From positions 3,844,598 through 3,908,597 of the forward strand of contig NC_065421.1 of the NCBI RefSeq assembly GCF_024362695.1: DNA of 64,000 nucleotides, written 5' to 3'. Numbering within the stretch: position 1 is the stretch's first letter; the number at the start of each line of letters is the position of its first letter. Made by a program: the position numbers and the translations under genes. Shown piece after piece: positions 33,501 to 48,500 of this stretch. The notes under the pieces are model-generated. The model saw nothing but the letters and a program-made list of their open reading frames with translations, did no database searches and was not told the DNA's origin. Origin of the DNA: Pectinophora gossypiella. Lineage: Eukaryota; Arthropoda; Insecta; Lepidoptera; Gelechiidae.

Positions 33501-36500
33501 AAACTCAAGAAAATATGCCTTAAGACGCCGGTGGGCGAGGAACAAGCAGCACAAGCAGTCCTCGACCCCGCGCTAGGTGAGTACTCTACATCCAACTAAT
33601 GTACGATAAAGTTAAAAGAATACCTTCATTAAAAAGGTATAAAATACTATCAAAATCACACATTCATTACGTATGCAACAAGACCTATGTACGAACAGAG
33701 CTCTGTCTATGCATTTGCCACGGATCAATATCGTACATAGTGGCACCAAGTTTTCACCAGTCTTGTGCATCGCAATACACTTCTCGTAACCTTGTGTAAA
33801 CTTATAATGAGCTCCTGGAATATTTACTGCAAGTTCACATTCTAGACATTTGGGAATCTTCCTTTGATATTCCTACAAATATTTTGATACATGTCGCTGT
33901 CGACATGTCGTCGTTCTGTTGATTGAATTGTGCTTTTATTTCCCATCGCGCCACGCATTGAGGCTATGATGTCATCGATTTAATTGCGCCGACCACTTCA
34001 TTACCTACCTATAAAAACGACGGTTATTTCTGTCTTCTAAATATGTTTCAACAATAAACGCAGTGAATCGATCCCTTCACATTTTACGGTATCGTTATCG
34101 TTTTATATGTAAAATTGTTAATACCGGCTTCAATGTCAAGATCCGTTTTTACTGCGGTCGTTCTCTTTACCTTTGTTTTTACTACATTTCGATCTTTGAG
34201 CATTTGCCGCTCCAGCCGGCCAGCGTCCAGCGTGCGTGACGCGTTACATCACATTTCTCATCGGGTAGACATACTTATAGCGGTGTGTATGTATAGCACC
34301 GACTGGCCGCGTACGTATGTACAGCTATATGTAGAGGGTACGCATTCGTGCACAGGTCGTTAATGGTGAACGTGGATCTGTTGTGTGGTACGCGGGTGGA
34401 ATAACCTATAATTAGATGCGCTTACACCAATCCTCAGCCGTGGAACTCGTAGATGTCTCGTTCACTCAACATCCGCTGAAATATTTGATGCAAAACACTC
34501 CCATCCGATCGCGCAATCGTTACCTACTTTGATGCCGTAATTAGGAAATGACGCTTTGAGGACACGCAGTACTCGCGTGTGATTGAAGAAATTAGCAGCA
34601 GAATTAATAGAAAGTAGTCCTGTAGCTGTACTTTTCCATGCTTTCGACAGAGTATAAGAAAACAAAATAAACTATCACCTTATCTAAAAAGGGCGTGTCG
34701 TGGCGACAAAGCTCATCTAAGACTGGGATACCTACTACCAGAAAACGAAATTAACAATTTCTATACATCTTATATAAAGTTCCAATCCCAAAGTACGCCC
34801 TCGTAACTAACTAAATCCCACACAGCATGTATAATTCTCGCTTATGTACTATAACAAATTGGAATCTAGTAAAAGGGGGGTTAAGGGGTGGTTCTCGCGT
34901 ATCGGCGTGATAAGTGACGACTATCCGTCAATGTGTTGCATTGGTGAGGCGTGGGTATGTGCGCTGCCGTACTATTGGACAATAGCAACGTCGATGCATT
35001 TTCGGCAATGGCTCGAATACCCGTGCCACAGAGTAAAGGAGATCAGCAAGCTCAATACTATCAATGAGACTTTTATGGCTCGTCTGTTACACAATGACTT
35101 TAAGATGCGTTCAGTAAAATGGGTTTCTTAAAACATTAATGTATTTTACTGTTTATATTTTGAAACCTACACACGATTGATGCGGTACCCGCGTGGAGCT
35201 ACTGGTCGTCGTTAGTCTGTGACACTAGGCCGCGACCGTCGGCCTGTGTTTCTCCGGCGTGCGTGGCACTGCAGCTCTCCTCCACGGCCGGTAATTTGAT
35301 TGGGCCCGAGCTGTCACCTATGCGCCGCAGTCGCCCGGCCGTCGCTCGCCGGCTATCGATTAGAGCCCCCGCCCCTGCCCCCGCGCCGCCCGCGAACCGG
35401 ATCTCGTCACGCCGCCATTGTGTACCCGCGACGCTTAAACGCATTCGTTTCTCCCGATGCGAAAACGACGCATTCCTTCCGCGCGCCCGCCCCGCCCCGG
35501 CCGGCCGCGGCCGCACCGAGCGGCGCCGCGGCCCGCGCCGACCCTCTCATTACACTTTTACCACATTACCACGCTGCCGACCACCACAAACACTGCCGAC
35601 CACTGACAAATGCTATATCACCGAACCCGCACTAAAAACTGCCGTTACCCACAACAAAATGATAATTTTAAATAACCGGCGACGGGTTCCTCACCCTTTA
35701 TGCAGACGAGCACTATAACTTCTCGTGATGCAACCAGAAGGTAGATATTTAATCTCAAACTAACGCCACATTGCATAAGGTTTAAAACGAAATGCAGACG
35801 TATATGGCAACTAAATGATAATTTCCACGATTTCACAAACACGGCTTATGAAGTCATATCGCCGTTAACTTACATGCAAAATTGCTGTGGAATCGGCTTC
35901 AAGTCAGTTGCAACCAGTTGCAACGTACTTTAAGATTGCAGTTCAGTTGTGGCCGCTCTCAGACAGATCCAGATCAGGCTTCGTATACAGTACAACACAA
36001 AGCCCGCCCTTCTTGCTTAAAAGTCTTAAGTTAAGGATTAACGTTGATACTCAACTAACACTCGTCAATGCGTTACCGGTTCCCATGATGTTTAAATCCC
36101 TAAAGGGGTGGGCAGGTCCAGATGTAGTCAGGCAGCAGACTTGCAGCCGTACTTGGAACTTCAATGAGTTATTGATAAACCTTATGATCACAAGTTACTA
36201 TCCTATTAGTTACTGTACATATAGATAGCCGATAATTTTAGTCCGTGCGCTAAACCTCGTGTGGGTCCGGCGCGGGTTGGTCCAACTTATGCTGGATAAT
36301 TCAACAATCTTGTTCATCGCCCAGTGTAAGTTGATTGCACGCGTGCGGGCGAGTCGGACTAAAAAGAGGGTCTACAACCGAGATACTCGCTGCATGATAA
36401 ACAGCTGAAGGCGTCCTATGCTCTTCTATTTCAGAAGACAGTACGGTTTGTCCAGCCAAGTACTTAATGCTATATGCGGGAAATGTGCATTAAATAAGTC

Positions 36501-39500
36501 ATGTTAAAAAAATAATTAAAAACTGAGTAAAAAGAAATAATTATTGCGCCAGAAATTCTCGCTTACAGAATAGTGTTTACTTTGATTAGTAAACGAATCG
36601 TCAAGGATAGACGCGTAAAACCGCTAACCGCTCCGCTCGTTCACGTGTCTGAACCTGCTAAATGCCTTTCGTAAACATTTTTTATATTTTTATAATGTAC
36701 CTAAATAAATGTAAAATTTAATAATATTACAAAGTTCTTGAATATGAATGCGTAAAATAATTGTGATTGTAAACATAACGTATTTCCCACACGGCACGAA
36801 CTACGCTCATTAGGACGGTGTAGAGGTGTAGTTGTCCTTTTCTATTTTTAGTAGTCTCATACTTTTAGAGCTTATTTCTTTCTATTATTTGCGATAATTA
36901 TGCTAGATGACCACCTAGTTAAATTAGATATTTTTTTCAAAACGCCATTATAGATCAGTTGTACGGCGTTTGTATATGAATACAAAACGTTGTGACGTCA
37001 TCAATAAACGTTGTCAAACGTCGTACTCATTGTTATATAATTCACAATTAAAATTTATCGAGTAAATTATTCAAAACGAAATCTCAGGTTGATTATACAT
37101 TATCTTAGACTAGTTTTTATTTCTAGATCAGCATTTTATAAATTATTTTCGACCCAGTCATCTGCCCTAATGTTTTAAACCTTTTAGTAGTGAGTGACTA
37201 CTCTAACTTCTTCTTATCGTGTGGATTGTAAGGAATACTGAGCTCAAGAACCCTGGTGTAAGGGTTATTATTGAGCCGCCAAAGGCCCCTGACATGACTC
37301 ATGTAACGATCAGTAAGTAACCGGGAACAACGGCTTAACGTGCCTTCCGAAGCACGGATCATCTTACTTTCGGACGATCAGGTGAACAGCCTATTATGTC
37401 CTAACCAAACTAGTAACTAAATTCACTAAACTAATCTATCTAAATTCACTAGAAAAGGAAGAAAAATCTTCCCTTCTCTAATGCAATTTAAGAAAGTAAA
37501 GGAAGAAACTATACTTCTGCTTTTACTGACTGTCATTGAAACTATTGAAACATAGCTTGTCCTTATATTTAAGCACGCGAAGGCAACAAATATTTTACCT
37601 GACCTATAACGATTTTAATTCAAGGCTTTCATATTCAAACTGGTGGTGTATATTATTATGTAATTAAAACTTTAATCTATTCTATTCTCCTACGCTATTC
37701 TGGGAATAAAAAAACACGTTCAGCTGGTTGTCTTCCGGGCGTGTCGTAAAAGCCAACAGAGGGACTGTGTCCTTTCTGACATCATAGACATTTGTTGTGA
37801 TTTTAGCAGTGGCTGCAAGCTGTCTTTGATTACTTGTGGCTCTGTCCACCTCATTAGGGACTACGAGCGTGAACTTATGAGTGTATGACTGTATGTCTTC
37901 GATGAATGAAAAATAGGTATTTCTACCTTTGAATGTGACTTAAATGTAGCTAGCAAGGAGTGAGTGTAGTTTACACCTCTTTCTACCTCTTCGGGGATAC
38001 AGGCGCGGATACACTTCATACAATAAACCTCGTTTCAGACACTACACATTGACGTTATTGTACATGCGCATCTGTGTGTGTGACGTCTGAAGCGCATACG
38101 ATTGAAGACTAAAGTAAGACCGAGGGGGTGAGGTAAACTGATGCTCAGCCGTTGATGGAGAGCGGAGAGTACCGGTTCTATACGTAGTATTGTTCCTTAT
38201 TTCATGGTTATGCTATGTTGAGTGTGACTTAGTCGATCAAACAATTTGTTTTAGTCAAAGTAACAAAACAAAACTTTCGATTTTCGAAAATCTGTTCCAA
38301 ATCTGCTTACTTATTTCCTATCGTACGTTGATTCCATCTATTTTTATGCAGTTTTGCATTGTTTTTATCTTACGAGATATCTCTGAAATGTATACAGGAG
38401 GATGGAAATTTGTGCTATTAATATATTACTTTAATGATAATTATTCTTCCTAATAGTACCTACGACATTCTAGACCAGTACGAAATTCCATAGGGAAATT
38501 TACTCAGTACTTGGAATTGTTAAAACTTAACATATTATATCAAGATTTTATTTTATTTTTCTTCAAATTCATAGCGTCATGGCAGTCCATTTACAGTTGC
38601 TGTAAATATTTCATATTTCGGGAGTTAGTTCAAGGAACTCTGTATTCGCGACCTGAATAACCGACGTGGTTATTGTCTTGAAGATGTGCTTCCTCCTTCA
38701 TTTCTCTCCAAACTTTACAATTAGCTTTTATAATCTTCTACTGTGGGCTTAGTTTATGTTCTACCATATAGATGAAAAACACTTTGGGACACCGTATTCA
38801 TTGCTTAGTGAAATTAATAGCGGCTATCAGTTGGATACAAACGTTCTCCACATATTTTATTCTCCTTTTTGGCATTATTCTACTTTTTCTATCGTGTTGT
38901 GAAGTCGTTGACCAACCTTATCAACCCCGATGTGAAGGTTATTAATGAGCCGCCATAAGCCCCTGACCTGGCTCATATAACGACTAGTATTTACTACATT
39001 AAGTAAGCACGGGCTTATTTTTCAGTCAATAAGGTGATTTCAGCCTGCAATGTCTTAAGTCAACTGGGGGCAGTCTCATTGATTTTCCGCAGGGATTTTA
39101 TTAGATATTTCCACACCGGGAACCGGACTCGGACCTCCGGATAGTGAGCCCAACGCTCAAGGACTAGAGACTGATCTCCGCAAGTCACAGATTCAAATCC
39201 CGTGTTGGCCCTACTGAATTTGTGTTCGTGTTTGGCTTTCTGTTCCTACCACCCATTGCTTCTATCAGTAATTAAGGCACATAATAACGGGTTCTTACCG
39301 CGTTTAAATAGGGATATGAGACTCCCGATATTTTGAGACTGTTGCAAGTGCCATGATCACGGGATGACTGATGAGATTGGATTGGAGTAGGTAGATCCAT
39401 AATTTTCTACGGGCAGACATATCTGTCTACCCTCTTTCTTTGCCGCTTGTTTATGTTTTTGATATCGGAATATCAGTAACTTTTAAGAACGGCATCGGGT

Positions 39501-42500
39501 TCACCCCTCCAATTTCTATGTGGTCTGCCGCACTTTTATCTGTCTCTACAAAACCCACTGAATTCGACTTTATGAGTTTAAAATAAAAAGAGTTTTATGT
39601 CTGTAAAACTGGAATTCTGAATTTGGATTCATGTTTGGTTCATAGATAATTGATGTCACGTGGTTTCCAGGATTTGTGCCTGGCAATAGGCTCGCTCCCT
39701 ATTACGTAGAACTTAAACTCCCCTAGGCCCCTGACATGGCTCATGTAAAGAATACTTGCATACTTCTTATTGAGGTAATACTAGGGACCGGCTGCTTAAC
39801 GTGCGCTCCAAATCAAAGATCATCTTGCGGACAATCAAGTGATCAGCATGCTATGTCCTAACCAAACTGGGGATCATAATCAGTTTTCTTATGTAGTGGG
39901 GACCGGGACTCGAACCCTGGACCTCCGGACCGTGAGCCCAGCGCATTACTAGCGTCGCTATTTTATCATCTGCGTAGACCGAATACTGCAGATGTAATTT
40001 AAGGATGCCGTTTTGCTGGTTTTTGCGGATGCGTTGTCTTTATAATTATGATAGCTACTTATGTTCAGGAGCCTTTGTTTAAGCACGTCACCTAAGTGAT
40101 ATGGTATGAAGTCCACACATTTTTAATAAATATCATGTTTCACTATAAATAAAGCTCGTGCTAGAGTCAATGCGTTTCTGTATATCTAATCTACGTATAT
40201 TCTATCTTAGATATAGAAGATAGCTAGACGATATCTTATAGTGAAAACCATGTTAGAGCCTTTTTGAAAAAACTCATTCGAATGTGATTTTTATTAACAA
40301 AACCTCGCAATAAACAAGCTAGTTTCAATCGAGGTAAAGATATGTGATTTAAATTTTTACCTGGAATAAAATTAATTAAAGATTAATTGAGGTTTTGTTG
40401 GAAAAAACACATCAAAGTGTGATTTTTCAAAAAGTGCTACTATGAGGCGACGATAAGTATCTTGGTCAATTCTCGAAGTATGCGTGATATTACTATAAGA
40501 GGATTTCATTTGCATACAAGATAATTAACAAAATGGCGGTACACATTCAGTGTTTGCATATAGTATAAGATGATAATGTTTATTGTTGATAGCTAATGCT
40601 TCCACCGTTACTCATCTCATCCTGTGCCCTAAAAAGATAAGTTAGCTGAACAATAAACGGCTGGTCATTACTTTGTGGGCTTTGTGGAGAGAATGCGTTA
40701 GATTGAACTAAGTAATAACATTTTTACTACTCTCCTCCTGCTTCTCTTCTCTTCTTTTCCTCCTGCGTTCTATACCTGTCATAGTAACAAGGTTAAGCTC
40801 ACCAAATACGAATATTTCACGAAAAGTTTCGGGGCTGTATGGTAATTGAGCCTCAGGCAAACTGGTGGGCCAATGGTAATTGTCTCGTGTGGTATCTTTT
40901 GTTTGAAACGGAAATGTCATTGACCCCAGTGAAAAGGCGTCGCGGTTTCGCCATTAGGTACCTACTCGACGGTCGCGCGCATGCCTGTTCCTAAGGTCGC
41001 GCCCGCCTTCCGATGGAAATCATTCCAATTAAAGAGGTAATCGTTGTTTTTTATATAGATCGCGAAGACGTCTCGATTCTTTCTTACGGGTTAAGCAGGT
41101 TCTTGGATGATGATACGGTTAAGACCTGCAGCCGGATCTTACCGGCGACCGCTGTTGTCACTGCGGTGTTTCGCGGGCGGGCAGATTTATTTGGACGTAC
41201 CCCCTTCGGGGGTGCGGGGCCGGGCGTACCACCCACCGCGCCACCTCCACACATTTGACTGGATCAATAAGTAAGCAAAGGATGCCCGAGCAGAAAAACC
41301 ATACACCCGACCACCCCAAGGGGGCACACGTAACCGACACCCCCCCACTAGCGGGGGAGGGGGAGGACTCCACAGATTGCCATTTTCTCTTTGCCTATGC
41401 TTTAATTAGTTGCGTAGTGACGCGTGTGGATTCATAATCCCGTGTTATTAAATCACCATAGTAGCCCCGCTGACCGAACACTATGCGCCGGCTCCGCGCC
41501 TCGCCTGGAAACTGACAAGATTCCGAAACTCATAAAATGACAATAAATTAATACGTCCTTACCATGTAACCATAAACAGCTAAAATCTCAAACCACCGCA
41601 ATAACAGTCTCATAAAAATGTCCACTGCGACTCTCTAAACACTCGAAAATACAAAGTAGGTACCAACCTCCCATCTTCATACTCGAATATCTGGTCGTAC
41701 AGATTAACTCGAGTAAACGTTGCCATATTCCCACGAAAAAAACTGCTTCTTCTTTCCTATGGGTTGTGACGCCTATGACCGTAATCATCAACCCTGGTGT
41801 CAGGGTTACTATTGAGCCGCCATAGGCTCTTGACATGGCTCATGTAACGACTACTTACTAAAGAAAGACCTTAGGATCACTTAAAATCACCTTTGTTATC
41901 CCACATAGATTCTAAGTTTATATCCAACATTTTCTTCACAAACGACATGAATCTATTCAAAGCGAAGCACGGTTTCGCTTTGTTACTAAAGAAAATCAAT
42001 GGAAGACCACCGTGACAAGTAGATTAGATAAAACCTAGATAATCCGTAGCAAACAATCACCTGAAATGCTTAATAAACCTCCATTCGTATGCGTAGTTAC
42101 ACCTCAACGTTGCCATGCATATTCATATGATAGAGTTCACAAACATATTGAAGATGTTCAACCTCATGTCACAATGAACTGGGAAGTTTACTCGTTTAAT
42201 TTCACCAAATACGTACTGCCATAACATATTTTAGTATTTTAACCATTTAATAAGTAAGCAGCAACATCGCCTCTATGTACTTTCTTATGACCTGTTATAA
42301 CTGCTTTGTATTCTTTCACGTGACGTATGTCGTCATTCCGCATTCCATTTGCTTCTAAGATAGGAGCGCTGTGACAAAATGCATTGCTACCACTTCCCCT
42401 GCGCTCGGTAACATTTTTGTTTGCGGCTGCAACTGATGGCAGGAAGGTGCGATTCTTGCACCTTCCGTATTTTTTTACTTTCTTTTTTAAACCGCTTGCG

Positions 42501-45500
42501 GCGTAAGAAATATAGATTATTAAACAAAACGTCCATCTTAAATCTTAATTTCTATCAGATTGCGCTCTTATTTCGGCCAATCACTGCTGAAATTTCTCGG
42601 TGACGGTTAAAAGTGGTTCAGCGTAAAAGCTGTGATTTTTACGGGCACTTCGCGTCCGCCATCGAGATCGCGTCGAGTACACCCGGGCTCCTTTCCGCGC
42701 GATGGCAATCGAAATAATTATCATAAAGTAAATCCCCACAATTCGGCCGCCCCCGGCCCCAAGTCGGAGCGGTAAATAGCGGGCCCTCGCCGCGCGATAG
42801 TGATGCCTATCGGAAACAATCACAATTGTATCGATGGATTGCCTCGATAAACTCTGCATTTCACGCTTAGTTGCGAATTTACTTCAAGTCCCTAATCTAC
42901 GTAAACAAACACCGTGGTTTCATCATGCCATATCCGAACCCAGAAACTATATCTTACGCATCGGTAAGAGATCGCAGTGCTTTTTGTTTACCTTATAAGT
43001 AAATTATGCATTAGAATTTCTTGTTAGTAGAATAAATTGTATTAATCGACATCGATATAAACAGTAGTCGTAAAAATACGTTGCACTATTCCCGAACTCT
43101 TAACCGGGGAGGGCCTGTCGCGTTTTCAGTTTTTGCCTCATACCGTTCCCATCTCGACTCGACATTGCCAATGGAATTTAATTCGCCCGGTTGTTTTAAC
43201 GTCTTTCCCATCTTTTTGTCCCATTCGCCCTTATTAATGCCAATAATGGGTTAGCTTTGTATCCAATCACATCTAAGATGGTGCTGCAGAATTTATTAAA
43301 TAATGTTCAAATCAAATCAATTTACGTTGATGACTACTCGCCAATATATCTTTTTCTCTAGTCTTTTTCTTTTTCATTCGAAACTCATGATTTCAAATGT
43401 TTCGTAATATTCGTCACACAATGAACAAGGTCACTATCAAGTGAACTTAACTGCAGTTTGTTTTTAAAAGCCCGGTGACATCTGTCGTGTAACACACCCC
43501 ATTTAATGCCTAAGCCGCTTTGCTCTACCAAACTGAGCTTTTGCTTTTATTATTACACGTGATTAGGTGTCTGCGTGAGAGTGCGTGGTAATAATAAGTA
43601 GCCACCACCCCTGATCACCCGCCCCTCCCCCGAACACGCGCGCCTCACGTTTGCTACTCGATCACATCTTGAAATCAAACCTTTGTTCCGGACTTGAAAT
43701 GTATGTTTAATTAAATTAATATAGTAATAAATATTCGTGACCTAGTTTTTAGGTTTCAATAAAACGATTGGCTTCAAGAAGATTTTATGTGTAAGAGTGT
43801 GATGGCGTCAGAGGTGTCTTGGCGCGTGACGCGACACGGGCAGCTCCCCGCAGGGGTCGCGCTTTTGTCAGCCCACGGGGACTGCTGCCCTTGTGTTTAC
43901 GTATTCGTAGACAACGCCCCACGCCGCCTGCCACTATAAACTTTTATTAAAATAAAACATTACCTCTTTAATGACGATTTCTTAATTAATGTGCACCGAT
44001 CGATGTTGTCACTCAGCACATCCTTGACCAATATGTAAATTCACAAGTATGGTGTAGGACACAATGTCAAAGTTAACAGGTTGGTCGAGGTTGTTCGGAT
44101 GGTCGGTACGGGTGAACGCAATAAAATGGCCATTGACACGATGAACTGGTCTTTACTCGTACCATTCAAACGTGTAACGTCTCTCGAAAGTAATTCGAAC
44201 AAAAAAAAATTTCTCTTACTGACAGGTGCAAACAAATGTACAATATAAAAACTCCGGCCAAGGTCAGAATTCCAAATGCAACTCATTTATGGTAATTGTG
44301 AAATAACGATAAACAATTCGTTTAAAGGGCTTTTAATAATAATGTGGGCTAAGTGGAGCGGCGGACATGTTGTGATCCGATGACGTGTCGTAATGGCGGG
44401 CGCATATCGCATCGCCGTATAAAAATGGTGAGGTTGATGTGAGCGCGTTTCGCAACGCACCTGCCGGCCGGCGAGCACCGCTACTGCCGCCGCGCCAGTA
44501 CCGCGCAGCAGCGGGATGTAAATGATCTCGGGAATTATTCTGGTTGTAATAAATGGAAAGTTTTATCGCTGACGTTGACCTTTAGGACCTAACTCCCCTC
44601 ATCGGCCAATTACAGCCCGTTGCAGCTGAGAGACGGAAATTTACAGTCTAGGTAGACTAAAGTAGTAGCAAGCAAGTGCTTTAAACTTTAAATATAATAT
44701 TACACGCACCTATAATAATATTACACAGTTGGCTCGACCATTATAGACGACGATACGGCTCACCTATCACGTTGGTCTAACAGAAAGCTCGTTGAGGAAA
44801 CCTCTGACTACCCCTATTGGGATATAGTCGTTAGCTTATGTGTATTAAAGGAAAATTTAACGTCTACTATCTATATATTTTTGTTGCATATGAGTCAATA
44901 ACCCCTTATTTACGTTACAGCAACCGTAGAAAATGTTTATTTATAAAATAAATGGTGTCCCTCCAGTGACCCGAGGCGGTGGTCAGTCAGGGTAGTCCAC
45001 ATTTCCGCTCTTACGCAAATCTTGCCGCGCCACTGGGCTCGGTGCCGGCGCATGGGTGATTCATCATAATACTTATATACCAACTATTATACAAATACCT
45101 TACTGAATATAAGAATCACTTGCGCGATGTTGATGGTCATTCGTCTCAACTAGTCATTATTGTACACATACACATTTACAGTATCCTCTATTATTTCAGG
45201 GCCTCTATAATAACATTTATCAAGATAAAATCGTATGGAGAATTAGCAGTTAAAATGCTAAAGTAGTATTTAAAACGTCACTAATAAAAGTTTAATTAAC
45301 AAAATGGGAACGCACAATTAGTCATTATTTATAAGATTACATACCATTATAATTAGTTATACATGTATGTATATTGTTGATAACTCTGTATGCCTATTTC
45401 AAATCATATTTTCCTCTTTGGTTCACCGGTAGGTCATACTTAATTATTATTATTTGACTTATTGACTTATATGTTGTTAATTTAAATCTTATCTGAACTG

Positions 45501-48500
45501 CGTTTATTTCTGTTACGTAACTTTTCTTTTTTGTGATATCTCGCCTGTGTCCCCCAAGTTTTTGTCATGAAAAATATTCAAAAATTAGATTTAATTTTGA
45601 TCATCTTATACCAGTTTCTATTTCTAGATTACCTAATCTAATCTAGCCTACAAGATCCCATTGCTGGGTAAAGGCCTCCCCTTCCTCTTTCCATTTTTCG
45701 CGGTCCTGTGCGTACTCCTGCCAGTCCCTCCGGCAAGCGTCCAAGTCGTCACGCTATCTCTTTCGAGGTCTACCACGACGCCTGTACCCGTCATGAGGCA
45801 CTCAATGCGGGACGATCCGTGCCCACCGCTCAGGGTGCATGCGACAAACATGATACCTAGATTACCTATTAGATCATAAATTGAAATATCGTAATTAAAA
45901 GATAACTTGATATGTATTCCAGCGGCGATGGAGGAGGAATCTAGCGAGTTGCCCGGCACGGACGGGCTGGCGCCGAAGCAGCGGCACCAGGCGAAGCACC
46001 GCGAGCTGTTCCTCTCGCGCCACGTGGAGACGCTGCCCGCGACCCACATCCGGGGCAAGTGCACCGTCACGCTCCTCAACGAGACAGAGTCGCTGCTCAG
46101 CTATCTCAATAAGGATGTGAGTATGTACCGGCCAACCACACCGGACACGCACACACGACACCTACATTTACATTACATTTTTTGTTTTACTTTTTATATT
46201 CTAGCCTATATTGATATATATGCTCACGTGGTTTTCAGTGTACTGACCTTTTTGAAAAATCTGAATGCTTTTTGTTATTAAAACCTCACAATAAACACGT
46301 GGTAATAAACATAAACACGCTAGTTTCAATCCAGGTGAAAAATAATTTAAATAAAATCGAGGTTTTGTTGAAGTTCGGAGGGCACATTGCTCTCGGCTAT
46401 TAGTGGTGGATCATGCTCCATACCCCCTCTTGTTGATTGAGGGGAGGCCTGTGCCCAGCAGTGGGATGTATATAGGCTGTTTATGTTTTATGCGGTGTTC
46501 TGTTCGACACTTCCATTTTTTTTAATTCGTTTTTTATTACTTAATGATTTTACAATGTTTACTATTACTCACTGTTGTAGTTTATATTGTATCCTACATT
46601 GACTTGTAATATCTGAGCTATAAGGAAACAAATGCACATTTCTAATAATCCATTATTATTAAAGGCCTCTGTGGTCCAGTTGTGCGCCACTGGGCTTACG
46701 ATCCGGAGGTTCTGGGTTTGATTCCCGGTGAGGACACGTCTAATAAAAATCTATGTTACTATGTTAGACTGTCCCTCGTTTGGTAAGGACAATGCAGGCT
46801 GAAATCACCTGATTGTCCGAAAATGGGATGATTCCGTGCTTCGGAGGGCACGTTCAACAGTCGGTCCCGGTTACTATTTACTTGAGTATGTAGGCGTTAC
46901 ATGAGCCATGTCAGGGGCGTTTGGCAGCTGAATGACACCAGGGTTGATGATGTTGGTCACTGATCTGACAACCCACACGAGAGAAGAAGGGAAATTATTA
47001 TTAGATTTGTATTTCCTGGGGGTTAAAAAGGCCACATCAAACAATTCATCTAAAAAGCAATATTGCTTTTTGACAGTTGTTTGCATTGCGCACTTACTTT
47101 TATATGCGCAAATGTCAAATTGCAATATTGCTTTTTAAGATGAATTGCTTCGATGTGGCCATTTTAAACCAACACCCCCCACCTTTTTAGTTAATTTACG
47201 AGTGTTGTTTCACGGTTTATCGTCATCCTTGTTTGGTATTGTACATATTTACCTATATTTGGAATAGCAGCGAGCACAGATAAGAATTACAAAAGCATTG
47301 TATCTGTAATCACTACAAGGTTAGGTCGAGCGGCCACCGGTCTCCATGACTAGTCACGCCCTAATCTGACATCACGTCCCGTTTCCTATGAGTTTCACAC
47401 TTAAAAGATAGTAAAAAATATCGCCGACGTCACTATAGCGCAGATTCTCAGTAATAATATTCTGCACATAATAAATTTCCATTACACGGCTAGTAACATA
47501 CAAACAATGCAATGTATTCATAACAAAGATTCCAACTAAACTGAGCTTAGAATAACGATGAATAGGTTCGGGCTATGTCGTGTCGTGATCGACTATTAGG
47601 TCCAATCATTATGTAACATTAAGTCTATTTTAATACTGTTTACGGTCATGAGCAATATCATTAGAACCTTGTCACACTAGCATATTGACTGTTAGTGAGG
47701 TTTACAGTTCAATTTGATATAGAAGTTAATGTGACATGGTACACAAATTCACACCTACTGTTGTAGGTAAAGTCCAACCACAAATCGTAAAAAGCTAAAC
47801 CCGCTGCCGCTTTTGGCTTAAGGATTTTACGGCGTCCCCAGGATTATGAATAGAAGGATAGAACATTTTAATTTCTTCTTCAGTTTCGTTAAGTAGTTGG
47901 TCCCGGCTACTATTTACTTAAGTATGCAGTCGTTACATGAGCCATGTCAGGGGCCGTTGGCGGCTCAATAGTAACTGACACCAAGGTTGATGGTGGACGA
48001 CATCGGTCATCGCCCACACGAGAGGCGTCTCCTCTGCTCGAACCATACGCTGAATGTATAAACTAAATTTTAATACACATTTTCTCTTTTTGTTTCAGGA
48101 CGCATTTTTTTATTGTTTAGTATTTGATCCTTCACAAAAGACTTTATTAGCAGATAAGGGAGAAATCAGAGTTGGAAGTAGATATCAGACTGAAGTAACT
48201 AATTTATTAAAAGAAGGTATGTATAATTTGATTATGTACATTTTGAATCAAGTAATGTGCAGTATATGGTTCTAAATGAAATTATTTTTTTAAGTCACGC
48301 TTTCCCCGTACAGGACTGTCGTGGATTCTAATACATATTCTAATCTAATCTAGGCTACAAGGTCCCGCTAGGCAAAGATCTCCCCTTACCTTTTCCATTT
48401 TTCCCGGTCCTGTGCGCACTCGGGCCAGTCCCTTATATCCGAAACGAGACACTACTCGCAGCTACACTAGTTATATGTTAAATTTGTTACAGGCGAGGAA

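Larger units (their letters stand above)
33577..45922. other. MTA1-like intron 3 content (12.3 kb)
   Basis: Recognised repeats are listed separately. GC-rich islands lie at about 35200-35560, 41150-41360, 42640-42830 and 43790-43930. A diverged copy of the 30722 repeat lies at about 36080-36235. Bases about 18570-18735 and 37970-38190 share ACTAAAGTA...GGTGAGGTAAA, which suggests another dispersed repeat. No nested gene was found. Long parts, for example 33600-36050 and 42900-45600, show no recognised element. Confidence 0.6.

Noticed and set aside
35263..35718. Open frame of 151 codons in the GC-rich island of intron 3
   Set aside because: Arg/Pro/Ala-rich translation, open also in other frames, no motif; explained by lack of stop codons in GC-rich DNA.
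41199..41213. Short GC hairpin with TTCG-type loop
   Set aside because: Resembles an intrinsic terminator, but there is no prokaryotic transcription context; most likely chance in a GC-rich patch.
43511..43550. tRNA-like A-box sequence (GCTCAGTTTGGTAGAGC on the minus strand)
   Set aside because: No B box, no acceptor stem pairing and no 3' half were found; at most a decayed tRNA fragment.
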